The position numbers and the translations under genes were made by a program. Under the pieces are notes generated by a model that ran no database searches, was not told the DNA's origin, and was given only the letters and a program-made list of their open reading frames with translations. From Syntrophaceae bacterium UBA7520 (GTDB lineage: Bacteria; Desulfobacterota; Syntrophia; Syntrophales; Smithellaceae): a stretch of 64,000 nt of DNA. This document shows positions 16,514-25,342 of the stretch, piece after piece (positions within the stretch are counted from its first letter, which is position 1; the number at the start of each line of letters is the position of its first letter). The DNA is taken from contig DLNC01000003.1 in assembly GCA_002478265.1 (NCBI GenBank), positions 23,013-87,012 of the forward strand, given 5' to 3'.

Positions 16514-17377
16514 ATGAGCAATGAACCCGGCAAGACGGCGCTGGTGGTGGAAGGCGGGGGAATGCGCGGCATTTATGCCGCGGGCATTCTGCACGCTTTC
16601 GGCAGGGAAAATTTCGACCCGTTCGATTTGTATATCGGCGTTTCCGCCGGCGCCTGCCATCTGGCTTCACACCTGGCCGGGCAAAACAGCCGCAACTTCG
16701 ATATCACGCTGCGCTACTCTCTTACCCCGCGTTTCATCAATCCCTGGCGTTTTTTGCGCGGCGGCCATCTGATGGATCTGGACTGGATGTGGGAGCAGAC
16801 CATCACCCACTATCGCCTGAACCTGAAATATCTGTTTGAAAATCTCCGCGCGAAAAACAAGGAATATTTTGTCGTCGCCACCTCCATGAAAACAGGCGAA
16901 GCGCTTTATCTGCAGCCGGACGAAACCACGCTGGAGGATTATCTGAAAATCTCCAGCTCCATCCCTATTTTTTACCGCAACATCCTGGCCGTCAAAGGAG
17001 AGCCGGCTACCGACGGCGGCATCGCGGACTCCATTCCGGTGCGCCGCGCCTATGCACGCGGCGCGACCAATATCGTTGTTCTGCGCACCCGCCCTTCCGA
17101 TTATGTAAAAAAGCAAAGCCGTCTGGCTTTCCTCTTTTCTTTTTATTTCAGGAAATATCCGCAACTGGTGGAAAAATTCAAAAAGCGCGCGTATAATTAT
17201 ATGGAATCCGTAAATTTCATTCACCATCCGCCGGCGGGCGTGCGCGTCATCGAACTTGCCCCTCCGGCGAATTCCGGCGTGAGCAGAATCACGCAAAACG
17301 AAGCCGCCCTACGGGCAAACTACAAGGCGGGTATCGAGCAGGGCAACAAATTCATGAAAGAATGGAGGCCGTCATGA
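16514..17377 (+). CDS. Patatin-like phospholipase (RssA/YjjU type)
   Basis: A 287-residue patatin-fold acyl hydrolase. The oxyanion loop is EGGGMRGIYAAGIL (about residues 13-26). The nucleophile Ser44 lies in GVSAG (residues 42-46), and the dyad Asp is in the DGG of ATDGGIADSIPV. These form the complete Ser-Asp dyad of the family. The C-terminal half is more variable and resembles the YjjU-type extension (LRTRPSDYVKKQSRL). Its likely role is hydrolysis of lipid acyl esters in the cytoplasm or at the membrane. The stop overlaps the next gene's ATG (ATGA), indicating translational coupling with the DUF4185 lipoprotein. Confidence 0.87.
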   Translation: MSNEPGKTALVVEGGGMRGIYAAGILHAFGRENFDPFDLYIGVSAGACHLASHLAGQNSRNFDITLRYSLTPRFINPWRFLRGGHLMDLDWMWEQTITHYRLNLKYLFENLRAKNKEYFVVATSMKTGEALYLQPDETTLEDYLKISSSIPIFYRNILAVKGEPATDGGIADSIPVRRAYARGATNIVVLRTRPSDYVKKQSRLAFLFSFYFRKYPQLVEKFKKRAYNYMESVNFIHHPPAGVRVIELAPPANSGVSRITQNEAALRANYKAGIEQGNKFMKEWRPS

Positions 17378-18939
17378 AACGTTTAATGATTGTTTTCATT
17401 TTATGTTGTCTGGGCTGTGCCGGGCCTGCGGGAGGCCCCGTGCCGGAAATTATTGACCGGCCGCGTGAGATTACCGAAATAAAACCGGAGAGCAGGCCCA
17501 TACCGCGCGATCCCAGATTTCGTCCTTACCTGAAAGCGACAACCACGCTGCATTGCCTGCTGGTGGGAGGGCCGGTCGATCGCGAAGATGCCGGCGGAGC
17601 GCCGGTGCATTTGCATTATCATAATCCGGAAACCTATCAGCCAAATCTGCGCCTGGTTGGCACGGATCTGGGCAGGACATTTCTGCATCGGGGAACAAAT
17701 ATCATATTGTTCGGCGATACCTGGCCGGTGCCGACCTTTGCCTACGATGATTCGCTGGCAACGTTTGCCACACCGACACCCGACCAATGTCCCATTTTAA
17801 TTTTTCCGCACGAAGAAGAACCGGAAGAAAGCATGCCGGTAAGGCCGATTATGGTGTATCACCCTGATCCAACCGGCGAATGGATTCCTTATCGCATGGA
17901 CGCTCTCAAAACGCCGATGGCCGGCTTCAGTGACGGTGAAAACGCGTACGGCATTTTTGGCGTCGGAGCGCAGATATGTCCCTGCGACACAGGTGATACT
18001 TGCACGGGAGGCCTATGCTTTTCTCCCGAAGGTTACGTGCGCGTCCTGCCGCGCTCCATTGCCGCGTCCCCTGAACTGCCCGCCTTTTATGAGGAGGGGC
18101 TGCTCAGCCTGCACAACTTTGTAAATATTTCCGTGCGCGTTGTGCCGCATTTTGATCCGGAAAATATTTCCGCCAGTGTTTATCATTTTGACCCTGCCGT
18201 AAATTTTGACGAACAGGCAACAAAACCGGCGCTTTTTGTGTGGGGCAAACCCGGTTTCGGCCATCTGCTTACGCCGCCGCCTACCTACCTTATGTATTAT
18301 GACCTGAGCGCCACCGGAGATTACAGATGGATACCGCATTATTTTACCGGCTTAATCGGCGGCGTGCCGCAGTGGTCAACGGTTCCCGCATCCGAAAAAA
18401 CCGCGCCGGGCATAACCCCTGTCATCACCAGCGCTTCGGAAACCATCGAAGGCGAACAAATCAAATATCCCGCGCAGATATCTGTCAGCTTCATTCCCGC
18501 GCTGAACAAGTGGATTATGCTCTACGGTGGAAGAAGACCGGGAAACAAAAATCTTAATTTTTATTTTGCTGACAACACTAAAATGGGTATTTATCTGCGC
18601 CATGCCGATCATCCCTGGGGGCCATGGTCGGCCCCGCGGCGCATCTGGAGCGCGACGAACGACGGCGGTCATACCAGTTTTATGTTCCATAAAATTAAAA
18701 ACCCCAACGCCTATGACTACAATCTTGCCGCCTTTACCACAATCACTGATGACGCTCCGGCGCGCAACGACGCCTACGACTATGGCGCGGAATACGGCGC
18801 CAGCATCATCGATTCCATGACCTGGCATGATGAAACAGAGGGGAAAACTCATGTATACTGGGCAATGAGCACCTGGAATCCTTACCGGGTCGTGCTGATG
18901 CACACCGTCCTGGAATACGAATTCCGCCCGGCGCGCTGA
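17374..18939 (+). CDS. DUF4185 domain lipoprotein
   Basis: A 521-residue exported protein. The ATG at 17374 overlaps the patatin stop by 4 bases and has GGAGG upstream. The N-terminus MKRLMIVFILCCLGC is a lipoprotein signal with the lipid-modified Cys at about position 15. The body shows DUF4185 features: VGTDLGRTFLHRGTNIILFGDTWP, repeated GD/DG-rich propeller strands, and YNLAAFTTITDD near the end. DUF4185 proteins are predicted beta-propellers related to glycoside hydrolases, without a confirmed reaction. Six cysteines around CPCDTGDTCTGGLC (about residue 205) suggest disulfides outside the cytoplasm. Coupling to a phospholipase suggests an envelope role, as inference. Confidence 0.75.
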   Translation: MKRLMIVFILCCLGCAGPAGGPVPEIIDRPREITEIKPESRPIPRDPRFRPYLKATTTLHCLLVGGPVDREDAGGAPVHLHYHNPETYQPNLRLVGTDLGRTFLHRGTNIILFGDTWPVPTFAYDDSLATFATPTPDQCPILIFPHEEEPEESMPVRPIMVYHPDPTGEWIPYRMDALKTPMAGFSDGENAYGIFGVGAQICPCDTGDTCTGGLCFSPEGYVRVLPRSIAASPELPAFYEEGLLSLHNFVNISVRVVPHFDPENISASVYHFDPAVNFDEQATKPALFVWGKPGFGHLLTPPPTYLMYYDLSATGDYRWIPHYFTGLIGGVPQWSTVPASEKTAPGITPVITSASETIEGEQIKYPAQISVSFIPALNKWIMLYGGRRPGNKNLNFYFADNTKMGIYLRHADHPWGPWSAPRRIWSATNDGGHTSFMFHKIKNPNAYDYNLAAFTTITDDAPARNDAYDYGAEYGASIIDSMTWHDETEGKTHVYWAMSTWNPYRVVLMHTVLEYEFRPAR

Positions 18940-18959
18940 GAAAAAAAGCCGGAAGCTGA

Positions 18960-20198
18960 TTATTTTTTTAGATACTGCATGGTAGCGTCCTGGATTACCC
19001 CTACCTTTGCCGCGGCGGGAAATTCTTTTTGCAGCATCCGCAAAACTTCCGGCCATGTTTTGGCGACAACCACATCATCTTCGTGCCCGATCCATTTCAG
19101 GCACGCAGGCGTCGGCCGGGGATTGAGCAGGATCAATTTTCTCATTAAAGAAGGGATGAATCCTTTGCGCATAAAATGATAATGATGCCCGCCGTAATCC
19201 GTCCCCCACGGGCCAAAGACATAATGCGGCACCTGCCCTTCCGGCGCGTCGGAGATAATGACGCCGATTCCCTTTTTATCGCTTCTCAACAGCTGACGGA
19301 CAAGCAAAAGCGCAATCCCCGCTTCGTTGGATTTGGCGTATGTATTGGCGACAACAACATCGTAGCCGCCGGAAGTTTTTATACCATAGGCATCTTTCGC
19401 TTCCTCCGCCCCCTGCCTATGCGTGACGCGAAAAGAGCCGGCAAAAAGCGTGGCGATTTCACCGCGGCGATTCATTAGGCAATCCACCTTGAAATCAAGC
19501 CCCGCAAGGTCTCCTGCCGCGTCGCATTCAAAACGCATTGTGTTATTTTCAAAATTGCCCAGGCCGTGGCGCGACGGCTCCACCTGAAAATGCTCGTGAA
19601 ACGCCTTGATGGATTCGATGCCGGCCACGCCGGGAAAAATGATTTTGGCGCCGCCTCCGAATCCTACGTGTACATGCGGCGTGACGCAGCCGATGCCTAT
19701 TTTCAGATCGCAGGACATGAATTCACGGTTAAGCCAGACATTGATACCGCCCGGCGTTTTTCCCGCGTGCACGGTATTTTGAAAAGGGTCGTGATTGTAA
19801 ACCGGATAATTTTCGACGATTTCATCGCCCAGTTTTTTGCGGGCGGCCATCATGTCATAAGCGCCGTGCGAACCCAGCGCCCAGATAAAGCGGATCTGTC
19901 CCTGCTTCATCCCGGCTTTGTGCAAAATATTCAGAACACCAGGCGCCACGTTTTTAACCGGCGTCGGCCTGGTCATATCGTCAAAGACAATAACCGCCTG
20001 CTTTTTGCCGCGCGCAAGGTCGATAAGCGGCGCGCCTTCCACCGGATGAGCGATGCGTTTTTTGATCTCGCCGGCACTCAGCGCTTTTTTCTCGAGCCCC
20101 GGAGAAGTGAGGTTATCTACCTGCCAGCGCGTGGGAAAGGAGAGAATTTTTTCTTTGTTTTCATACCAGCGGCGCGCGGGTATGCTGATTTTTTTCAA
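18960..20198 (-). CDS. LarA-like nickel-dependent racemase/epimerase (DUF2088)
   Basis: A 412-residue LarA-superfamily protein starting with TTG (GGGGGAG lies about 7 bases upstream). LarA uses a nickel-pincer nucleotide cofactor to racemise or epimerise 2-hydroxy acids. Visible elements are DDMTRPTP (73-80), GSHGAYD with His111 at the position of a key catalytic His, NHDP, and CVTPHVHVGFGGGAKIIFPG with His175/His177 and Lys185, where the cofactor-binding His and the Lys that carries the pincer normally lie. No larB, larC or larE is in the window, so the cofactor must be made elsewhere if it is used. It is the last gene of the GMC-AOR operon. The substrate is unknown, and many LarA paralogues do not act on lactate. 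Confidence 0.8.
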   Translation of the reverse strand: MKKISIPARRWYENKEKILSFPTRWQVDNLTSPGLEKKALSAGEIKKRIAHPVEGAPLIDLARGKKQAVIVFDDMTRPTPVKNVAPGVLNILHKAGMKQGQIRFIWALGSHGAYDMMAARKKLGDEIVENYPVYNHDPFQNTVHAGKTPGGINVWLNREFMSCDLKIGIGCVTPHVHVGFGGGAKIIFPGVAGIESIKAFHEHFQVEPSRHGLGNFENNTMRFECDAAGDLAGLDFKVDCLMNRRGEIATLFAGSFRVTHRQGAEEAKDAYGIKTSGGYDVVVANTYAKSNEAGIALLLVRQLLRSDKKGIGVIISDAPEGQVPHYVFGPWGTDYGGHHYHFMRKGFIPSLMRKLILLNPRPTPACLKWIGHEDDVVVAKTWPEVLRMLQKEFPAAAKVGVIQDATMQYLKK

Positions 20199-20216
20199 TT
20201 ATTCACTCCCCCGGGC

Positions 20217-21077
20217 TTATAATTTTATCTCGTCGATGTGGCCCGCGGAAAAATCAAGAAACAGCATGCGTCCGCGCACGGGCACACCGATGCCGGTGAT
20301 TATTTTTATCGCCTCCTGCGCCTGCCAGGCGGCAAAAACCGCCGGCGTTGCCGAGGGCGTCCCCACCAATGCTTCTATCCCCTTACTTTTCTGGGAATGC
20401 ATATCCGCGCAGATTGCTTTGAATCCCTTATCTTCTGGGAAAACGCTCGCCAGCTCACCGCACCAGCCCGCGACCGCCGCGTGAACCAGAGGCAGTTGCA
20501 AATCGGCGCAGGCGCGCGCCAAAACAGAGCGTGTGCTGGCGTTATCCAGTGCGTCAATTACCACCTGCACGCCTTTGATTATCTTTTTTATGTTACGGAC
20601 GTCGATTTTACGGGAAATGGCGGTTACCTGAACCGCGGCATTTATCTTTTTCACCCGTGCCACCGCGACCTTGACTTTTGCCTTTCCCAAATCCGCCTCA
20701 CAGGCCATGATCTGGCGGTTGAGATTAGATTCGGAAAATTTATCGTTGTCGACGATGATCAAATGTCCGACGCCGGCGCGCGCCAGAAGCTCAATAACCG
20801 TGCCGCCCAAACCTCCTGCGCCACAGACAGCAACGGAAGCGCAACGCAGTTTGAGCTGGCCCTCAATGCCTAGCGTGCCGATATTGCGCAGATAACGCAG
20901 CGGCACGACATTCTGACTGAGGCACAGGATTTCGGCGGCGCGCAGCGGAATTTTTCTTCGCGCCGCGAGGCACCGCACATTTTTACTTTCGATAACGCGA
21001 AATTTTTTCCTGCCGAAAGACGCGCCGCTTTTGCTCAAGCGCGTGATTGTTTCGGCGGTTGTTTCTATAGCAGGCAT
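20217..21077 (-). CDS. ThiF/MoeB/HesA-type adenylating enzyme
   Basis: A 286-residue E1-like protein. About 60 extra N-terminal residues precede RYLRNIGTLGIEGQLKL and the nucleotide-binding motif GAGGLGG (86-92). The adenylation segment IIVDNDKFSESNLNRQIM and VVIDALDNASTRSVLARAC follow, as in MoeB and ThiF. MoeB-type paired CxxC zinc motifs are absent, as in the HesA-like subgroup. These enzymes adenylate the Gly-Gly tail of small sulfur carriers such as MoaD. Close linkage to an aldehyde:ferredoxin oxidoreductase suggests work in tungsten-pterin synthesis, although no moaD-like gene is present in the operon. The Shine-Dalgarno sequence is weak. The gene lies 18 bp upstream of the larA-like gene. 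Confidence 0.82.
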   Translation of the reverse strand: MPAIETTAETITRLSKSGASFGRKKFRVIESKNVRCLAARRKIPLRAAEILCLSQNVVPLRYLRNIGTLGIEGQLKLRCASVAVCGAGGLGGTVIELLARAGVGHLIIVDNDKFSESNLNRQIMACEADLGKAKVKVAVARVKKINAAVQVTAISRKIDVRNIKKIIKGVQVVIDALDNASTRSVLARACADLQLPLVHAAVAGWCGELASVFPEDKGFKAICADMHSQKSKGIEALVGTPSATPAVFAAWQAQEAIKIITGIGVPVRGRMLFLDFSAGHIDEIKL

Positions 21078-21155
21078 TTTTCTATTTTTAATTGCCCTTC
21101 AACAGCCGGTAAGCTCGGGGAAATGAGTGAAAAATCATTGGCACGCGGACAGTGA

Positions 21156-21647
21156 TTACACGCCCAGCTTGGCGCGAAAATCCTTTATGTGCGCCCGGTA
21201 TTTTTCCACCTCATCGGCGCTCATGTCGTCGGGGAACCGCAGTTCCGCTTGCGTCATGGCATCAACCAGCGTGTTGGAATGGGGGGCGATCGCCAGGATG
21301 CCCACTTTGCTGCCGTGCTCGAGCTTAATCTTCCCCAGCATAAAGTCCGTCACGAACTTCGTCTTTTTTGTGAGAATGTTCTTCCATTCCATGGGTGTTG
21401 CCGCGAGGATGAAATCGCCGACTTTTTTCGCGTTTTCCTCACTGATGAATTCCACTCTGGACAGCTTCCCGGATTCGAGCGCCGCGCCGAACAGAATATC
21501 CTGATCGATTCCCCATTTCGGTTCAGCCAAAACTTTGAAATAAACCGTAGTGGTAAGCTTCTTAAGCTCTTTCTCAAATTTCGGGTTATTTCGGTATCCC
21601 TGCGCAAAGGCCTCCAGCCACTCCGGCGTGCAATAAGGTACGGACAT
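21156..21647 (-). CDS. SCP2-like sterol-carrier domain protein (putative)
   Basis: A 163-residue soluble protein with GGGAGG before its ATG. The pattern YCTPEWLEAFAQGYRNNPKFEKELKKL, then strands ending in KWGIDQDILFG, then TPMEWKNILTKKTKFVTDFMLGKIKLEHGSKVGILAIAPHSNTLVDAM resembles stand-alone SCP2 domains: a charge on a lipid or CoA ester, a central sheet, and a C-terminal helix. Such domains bind lipids or acyl-CoA and are often encoded beside acyl-CoA ligases and oxidoreductases. Here it follows a ligase by 39 bp. The assignment is by pattern only. If wrong, the protein is a conserved hypothetical partner of this operon. Confidence 0.6.
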   Translation of the reverse strand: MSVPYCTPEWLEAFAQGYRNNPKFEKELKKLTTTVYFKVLAEPKWGIDQDILFGAALESGKLSRVEFISEENAKKVGDFILAATPMEWKNILTKKTKFVTDFMLGKIKLEHGSKVGILAIAPHSNTLVDAMTQAELRFPDDMSADEVEKYRAHIKDFRAKLGV

Positions 21648-21686
21648 CTGTCAAACCTCCCTTTCTAATTTTTTATCATTGTCTGA

Positions 21687-23363
21687 TTATGAAGCTTTTT
21701 TGCCGAGTATTCCCTTAAACTCTTCGCGAAGCTCCTTTTTCCAGAGCTTCCCCGTTACCGTCATGGGCAGATCGTCCTTGAAAACCACCGCCTTGGGGAC
21801 TTCGTAATGGGCAAGCTTTTCCTTGCACAGATTGATGATTTCCTCCGCGGTAATTTTGCCGGCAAATTCCTCCTTCGGCCGGATGATCGCGACAACGCGT
21901 TCGCTTCCCTCCTTTTCCGGATCGGGAACGCCGATGGTAACGACCATCTGTACGCCGGGATGGCGGAAAATAACTTCATCCACCTTGGTGGAATAAACTT
22001 TTAGCCCGGAAACATTGATCATATCTTTGATGCGGTCAGTAACATAGAAAAATCCCTCGCTATCCATGTAACCTAGATCGCCGGTATGAAACCAGCCGTC
22101 CGGCGTCAACCCAGAAGCGTCAGGCCAGTACCCTTTCATGACCTGCGGGCCGCGAATCATGATCTCGCCCGTTTCGCCGAAAGGAACATCTGCGCCTGTC
22201 GTCGGATCCGCAACACGGAAATCCGTGTCCGGCACGGGAACGCCCAGCCCGCGTTTTTCCTTGGACATAAAACCGGTAATCTTGGAAAAAGCGGAAGGGT
22301 TAAGCGTCGCGATGGGCGCCGTTTCCGTCAGCCCGTAGCCCTCCGCGATGGGATTGCCCATATCCTTCATGACCGCTTCCCGCACCGAATCAGGAAGAGG
22401 CGCCGAGCCGGAAAAGAACAGGCAGTTCACCCGCCCTATTTTGTAATTTCCGATGCGCATAAGCTGCGTGGGAATGGTGGGGATAAGAAACGGCCGATGT
22501 TCCCTGATGGTCTTGACGATATTTTCGATATCGCGCGGGTCGGGAGCAATAATCACCCGCAGGCTCCAGTGCGCGGCCTGATGCACAAGCGCGTGCCCGT
22601 AAGAATGAAAAAGTGGTATCGTGATGAAGACCGAAGACTTGGCGATAATCGCTCTGGATAATGGCTCCATCATCCAGGCCAACCCCTGTATCAGGTTCGC
22701 ATACCGATTAAAGTGGGTGATCATGACGCCTTTGGGCAGCCCCGTGGCGCCACCCGTGAAGGAAAGCTCACAGAGGTCATTGAGCGGATCTATTTCCACC
22801 GCCACTGATTTCCCCATGTTTTCTTTGATGAGTTTTTGAAAGTCCGCGACGCCCGCCGGAAGATCCGCGCTCTTGAGCGCCTCCGCCCCGTAATCCGGAG
22901 TGACAATAATATTCTCCAGCGCCGTCTTTGTTTTCAGCGCCATTACGCGCTGCAGATCAGCTTCGCCACAGATGATAGCCCGGGCGCCGGACTGGGTAAG
23001 CTCATGAATAAGCCCCTCGTCAGTTCGCGCGGTGCTGGTGGGCACCGTGGCGGCTCCTGATTTAATAATGCCCCAATCGCCGATGACGAATTCAATGCAA
23101 TTGGGCAGAAAAAGACAGACCCGGTCGCCCCTTTTTATTCCCATACCGGCCAGGGCAAAGGCAACGGCATCCGCCTGCTCTTTGAGCTCTTTATAGGACA
23201 TTATTCTTTCATCGAGCTGCACAGCGGTTTTTCTGCCGTTGACCTCCGCGGCCTTGTCCAGGACTTTCCACAGCGGCTCAACCGGATAAGGCGCGCAGCT
23301 TGCTTTTAGTTTATACGGCCCCAACTTGTAGCTTTTCAGCCAAGGTTTATCAGAATAATTCAC
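21687..23363 (-). CDS. Acyl-CoA ligase (AMP-forming), fatty-acid type
   Basis: A 558-residue member of the ANL superfamily that activates a carboxylic acid to its CoA thioester through an acyl-adenylate. It starts with GTG, with AAGGAGA about 6 bases upstream. The P-loop is LSFTGGATGLPKGVMITH. The A5 and A8 regions read GEGYGLTE-like (AEGYGLTETAP) and GWFHTGDLGYMDSEGFFYVTDRIKDMINVSGLKVYSTKVDEV. The C-terminal catalytic Lys is in PMTVTGKLWKKELRE. The acyl chain preference cannot be read off. It lies 16 bp after the aldehyde:ferredoxin oxidoreductase, so it probably activates the acid made, or used, by that enzyme. Confidence 0.9.
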   Translation of the reverse strand: MNYSDKPWLKSYKLGPYKLKASCAPYPVEPLWKVLDKAAEVNGRKTAVQLDERIMSYKELKEQADAVAFALAGMGIKRGDRVCLFLPNCIEFVIGDWGIIKSGAATVPTSTARTDEGLIHELTQSGARAIICGEADLQRVMALKTKTALENIIVTPDYGAEALKSADLPAGVADFQKLIKENMGKSVAVEIDPLNDLCELSFTGGATGLPKGVMITHFNRYANLIQGLAWMMEPLSRAIIAKSSVFITIPLFHSYGHALVHQAAHWSLRVIIAPDPRDIENIVKTIREHRPFLIPTIPTQLMRIGNYKIGRVNCLFFSGSAPLPDSVREAVMKDMGNPIAEGYGLTETAPIATLNPSAFSKITGFMSKEKRGLGVPVPDTDFRVADPTTGADVPFGETGEIMIRGPQVMKGYWPDASGLTPDGWFHTGDLGYMDSEGFFYVTDRIKDMINVSGLKVYSTKVDEVIFRHPGVQMVVTIGVPDPEKEGSERVVAIIRPKEEFAGKITAEEIINLCKEKLAHYEVPKAVVFKDDLPMTVTGKLWKKELREEFKGILGKKAS

Positions 23364-23379
23364 AGCGTTTCTCCTTTGA

Positions 23380-25263
23380 TCATTGCATCTTTTTCACGTC
23401 TTCGATCAGCTCATCCATGCCGAGCTCTTTTAGTTTGGCTGGCGTTGGTATGCCGGTGGCTAAATCCCAGCCGCGGTATTTATAATAAGCGTCTTTGAGC
23501 ATTTCCAGCGTCTCCGCGTCCAATACCATGCCTTCGGCGGGGCCTTCCGGCAGAGGTTCTTTCATCAGTCTTTCCGGAAGCACATCGTCTTTTCTTCTGA
23601 TGCCTTCGCGGTTGCAATACACTCTGCCGAGGTTGTAAATCCGCTCGCCGCATTTCCTGAAGTCATCCACGCTGAAATCATTCCAACCCGTGGCGCTTCT
23701 GATCAGATCAACCAGATCCTCCGCCTTAAGAAGAGCCCCCATGAATTTACAGCCACCCAGGGCATCCAGTGAGGTCAGGGCGTCTTCCATATCCATAAGG
23801 ATTTTAGCCTCCTCCGGTTTCGCGTTGAGTGGATCTTCGATGCTGCTCTCTTCGACAATCAGAATCGGCGCGTCGATAAAAGTGGGGGCTTCGATAAATC
23901 CCGTGATGTGATCGCCGCCGCGGTTGGCCGTCACGAATCCCAATCCGCAGATCTTGGCGGCGCGCGGATCATAAGCCGGCAGTTCCAGGCCCTTCACGTT
24001 CATGGCAAAAGCGGATGAGCCACCACCTAGCTTCTCCGCCATAACTTTTGTGCCTTCCGCCAGAAGATCTCCTATTCCTTCGCGTTTGGCGATCTTTTCC
24101 ACCAGTTCAACAATAATATCACTGTCGCCGAATTTGATATCAATGCCGCCGGTCATCTCTTTGGTGAGAATGCCTTTTTCAAAACATTCCATGGCGAAGG
24201 CTATTGATGAGCCTGTTGAAATTGTATCCAGTCCGTATTCATTGCACAGATAGTTGGCCATGGTGACGGCGTTCATGTCCGCTATGCCGCAGCATGCTCC
24301 GAACATGTTGGTCGTTTCATATTCCGGCCCCTCGCCGCTTCTTCCCGCCCACTTGCCTTCTTTAATCGCCGTGCCGCGGCCGCACGCAATGGGACAGCCG
24401 AAACAGGCCAGTTCTTTAACCAGCACTTTGTCGGTCATGGCCTGTCCGTTCATCTCCTCAATCTGATCAAACACGCCTTTTTGCCAGTTCAGCGTGGGAT
24501 ATCCGCCCCGCGCGTTGACCATGTCCGCGACCAGATTGGTCCCGAAAGCCTCAAATCCAACTTTAAGCACCGATTCGTTGAGATAGCCGATCTGCTTTTT
24601 GGAAATTTTCTTGAACTCTTCTGGGTCATGGAGCTCGATTTTTGTTTTGCCGGAACAGACAACGGCTTTGAGTTTTTTGGAGCCCATCACCGCTCCCAAA
24701 CCACAGCGCCCGACCGCGCGGTGGCTGTTGTTCATAATGGCGGAATACCTGACAAGATTCTCCCCTCCCTGCCCGATGGAGGCAATAATGGGTTTTTGAC
24801 CCGCGCCTTTCTGAAGAAGGGCTTCCGTCTCATTGACGCTTTTTCCCCACAGGTGCGCGGCATCTTTGAGCTCCGCTTTGCCATCAACAATTTCCAGATA
24901 TACCGGCTTTGGCGAAACTCCTTCAATAATGATTCCGTCATAACCGCTTCTTTTGAGCATGGGGCCAAAGTTTCCACCGGAGTTTCCATGCCCCCATATC
25001 CCGGTCAGGGGCGACTTGGCAACGACGGAATAGCGGGCGGCACTGGCTGATGTCGTTCCCGTAAGCGGGCCGGTCATGAAAATCAGTTTGTTTTTTTCGC
25101 CCAGGGGATCAATACCGGCAGGAACTTCTTCATACAGATAACTCGTGGCGATTCCCACGCCTCCGAGATATTTACGCATCTTGTCTTCCGGGATGCGCTC
25201 CTCGGATATAGAGCCCTTGTTCAGGTTAACCCTCAATATCTTTCCCATAAAACCATTTCCCAT
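23380..25263 (-). CDS. Aldehyde:ferredoxin oxidoreductase, tungsten-pterin family
   Basis: A 627-residue oxygen-sensitive enzyme of the AOR family that interconverts aldehydes and carboxylates with ferredoxin and carries a bis-pterin tungsten site and one [4Fe-4S] cluster. The cluster ligands are Cys287, Cys290 and Cys294 (CFGCPIAC) plus Cys505 (GGCKF). Pterin-binding segments RYSVVAKSPLTGIWGHGNSGGNFGPMLKRSGYDGI and HRAVGRCGLGAVMGSKKLKAV are intact. AGGAGG precedes the ATG. It is the second gene of an operon behind a GMC-family flavoprotein and ahead of an acyl-CoA ligase. Candidate reactions are oxidation of an aldehyde made by the flavoprotein, or reduction of an acid with low-potential electrons. 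Confidence 0.92.
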   Translation of the reverse strand: MGNGFMGKILRVNLNKGSISEERIPEDKMRKYLGGVGIATSYLYEEVPAGIDPLGEKNKLIFMTGPLTGTTSASAARYSVVAKSPLTGIWGHGNSGGNFGPMLKRSGYDGIIIEGVSPKPVYLEIVDGKAELKDAAHLWGKSVNETEALLQKGAGQKPIIASIGQGGENLVRYSAIMNNSHRAVGRCGLGAVMGSKKLKAVVCSGKTKIELHDPEEFKKISKKQIGYLNESVLKVGFEAFGTNLVADMVNARGGYPTLNWQKGVFDQIEEMNGQAMTDKVLVKELACFGCPIACGRGTAIKEGKWAGRSGEGPEYETTNMFGACCGIADMNAVTMANYLCNEYGLDTISTGSSIAFAMECFEKGILTKEMTGGIDIKFGDSDIIVELVEKIAKREGIGDLLAEGTKVMAEKLGGGSSAFAMNVKGLELPAYDPRAAKICGLGFVTANRGGDHITGFIEAPTFIDAPILIVEESSIEDPLNAKPEEAKILMDMEDALTSLDALGGCKFMGALLKAEDLVDLIRSATGWNDFSVDDFRKCGERIYNLGRVYCNREGIRRKDDVLPERLMKEPLPEGPAEGMVLDAETLEMLKDAYYKYRGWDLATGIPTPAKLKELGMDELIEDVKKMQ

Positions 25264-25342
25264 AATTCCTCCTGCAATGCCTGCTGCTTATTTCAGTTGC
25301 CGAAAGATTCTCTCCCCGGTATTATTTTTTACAAATTAATAA

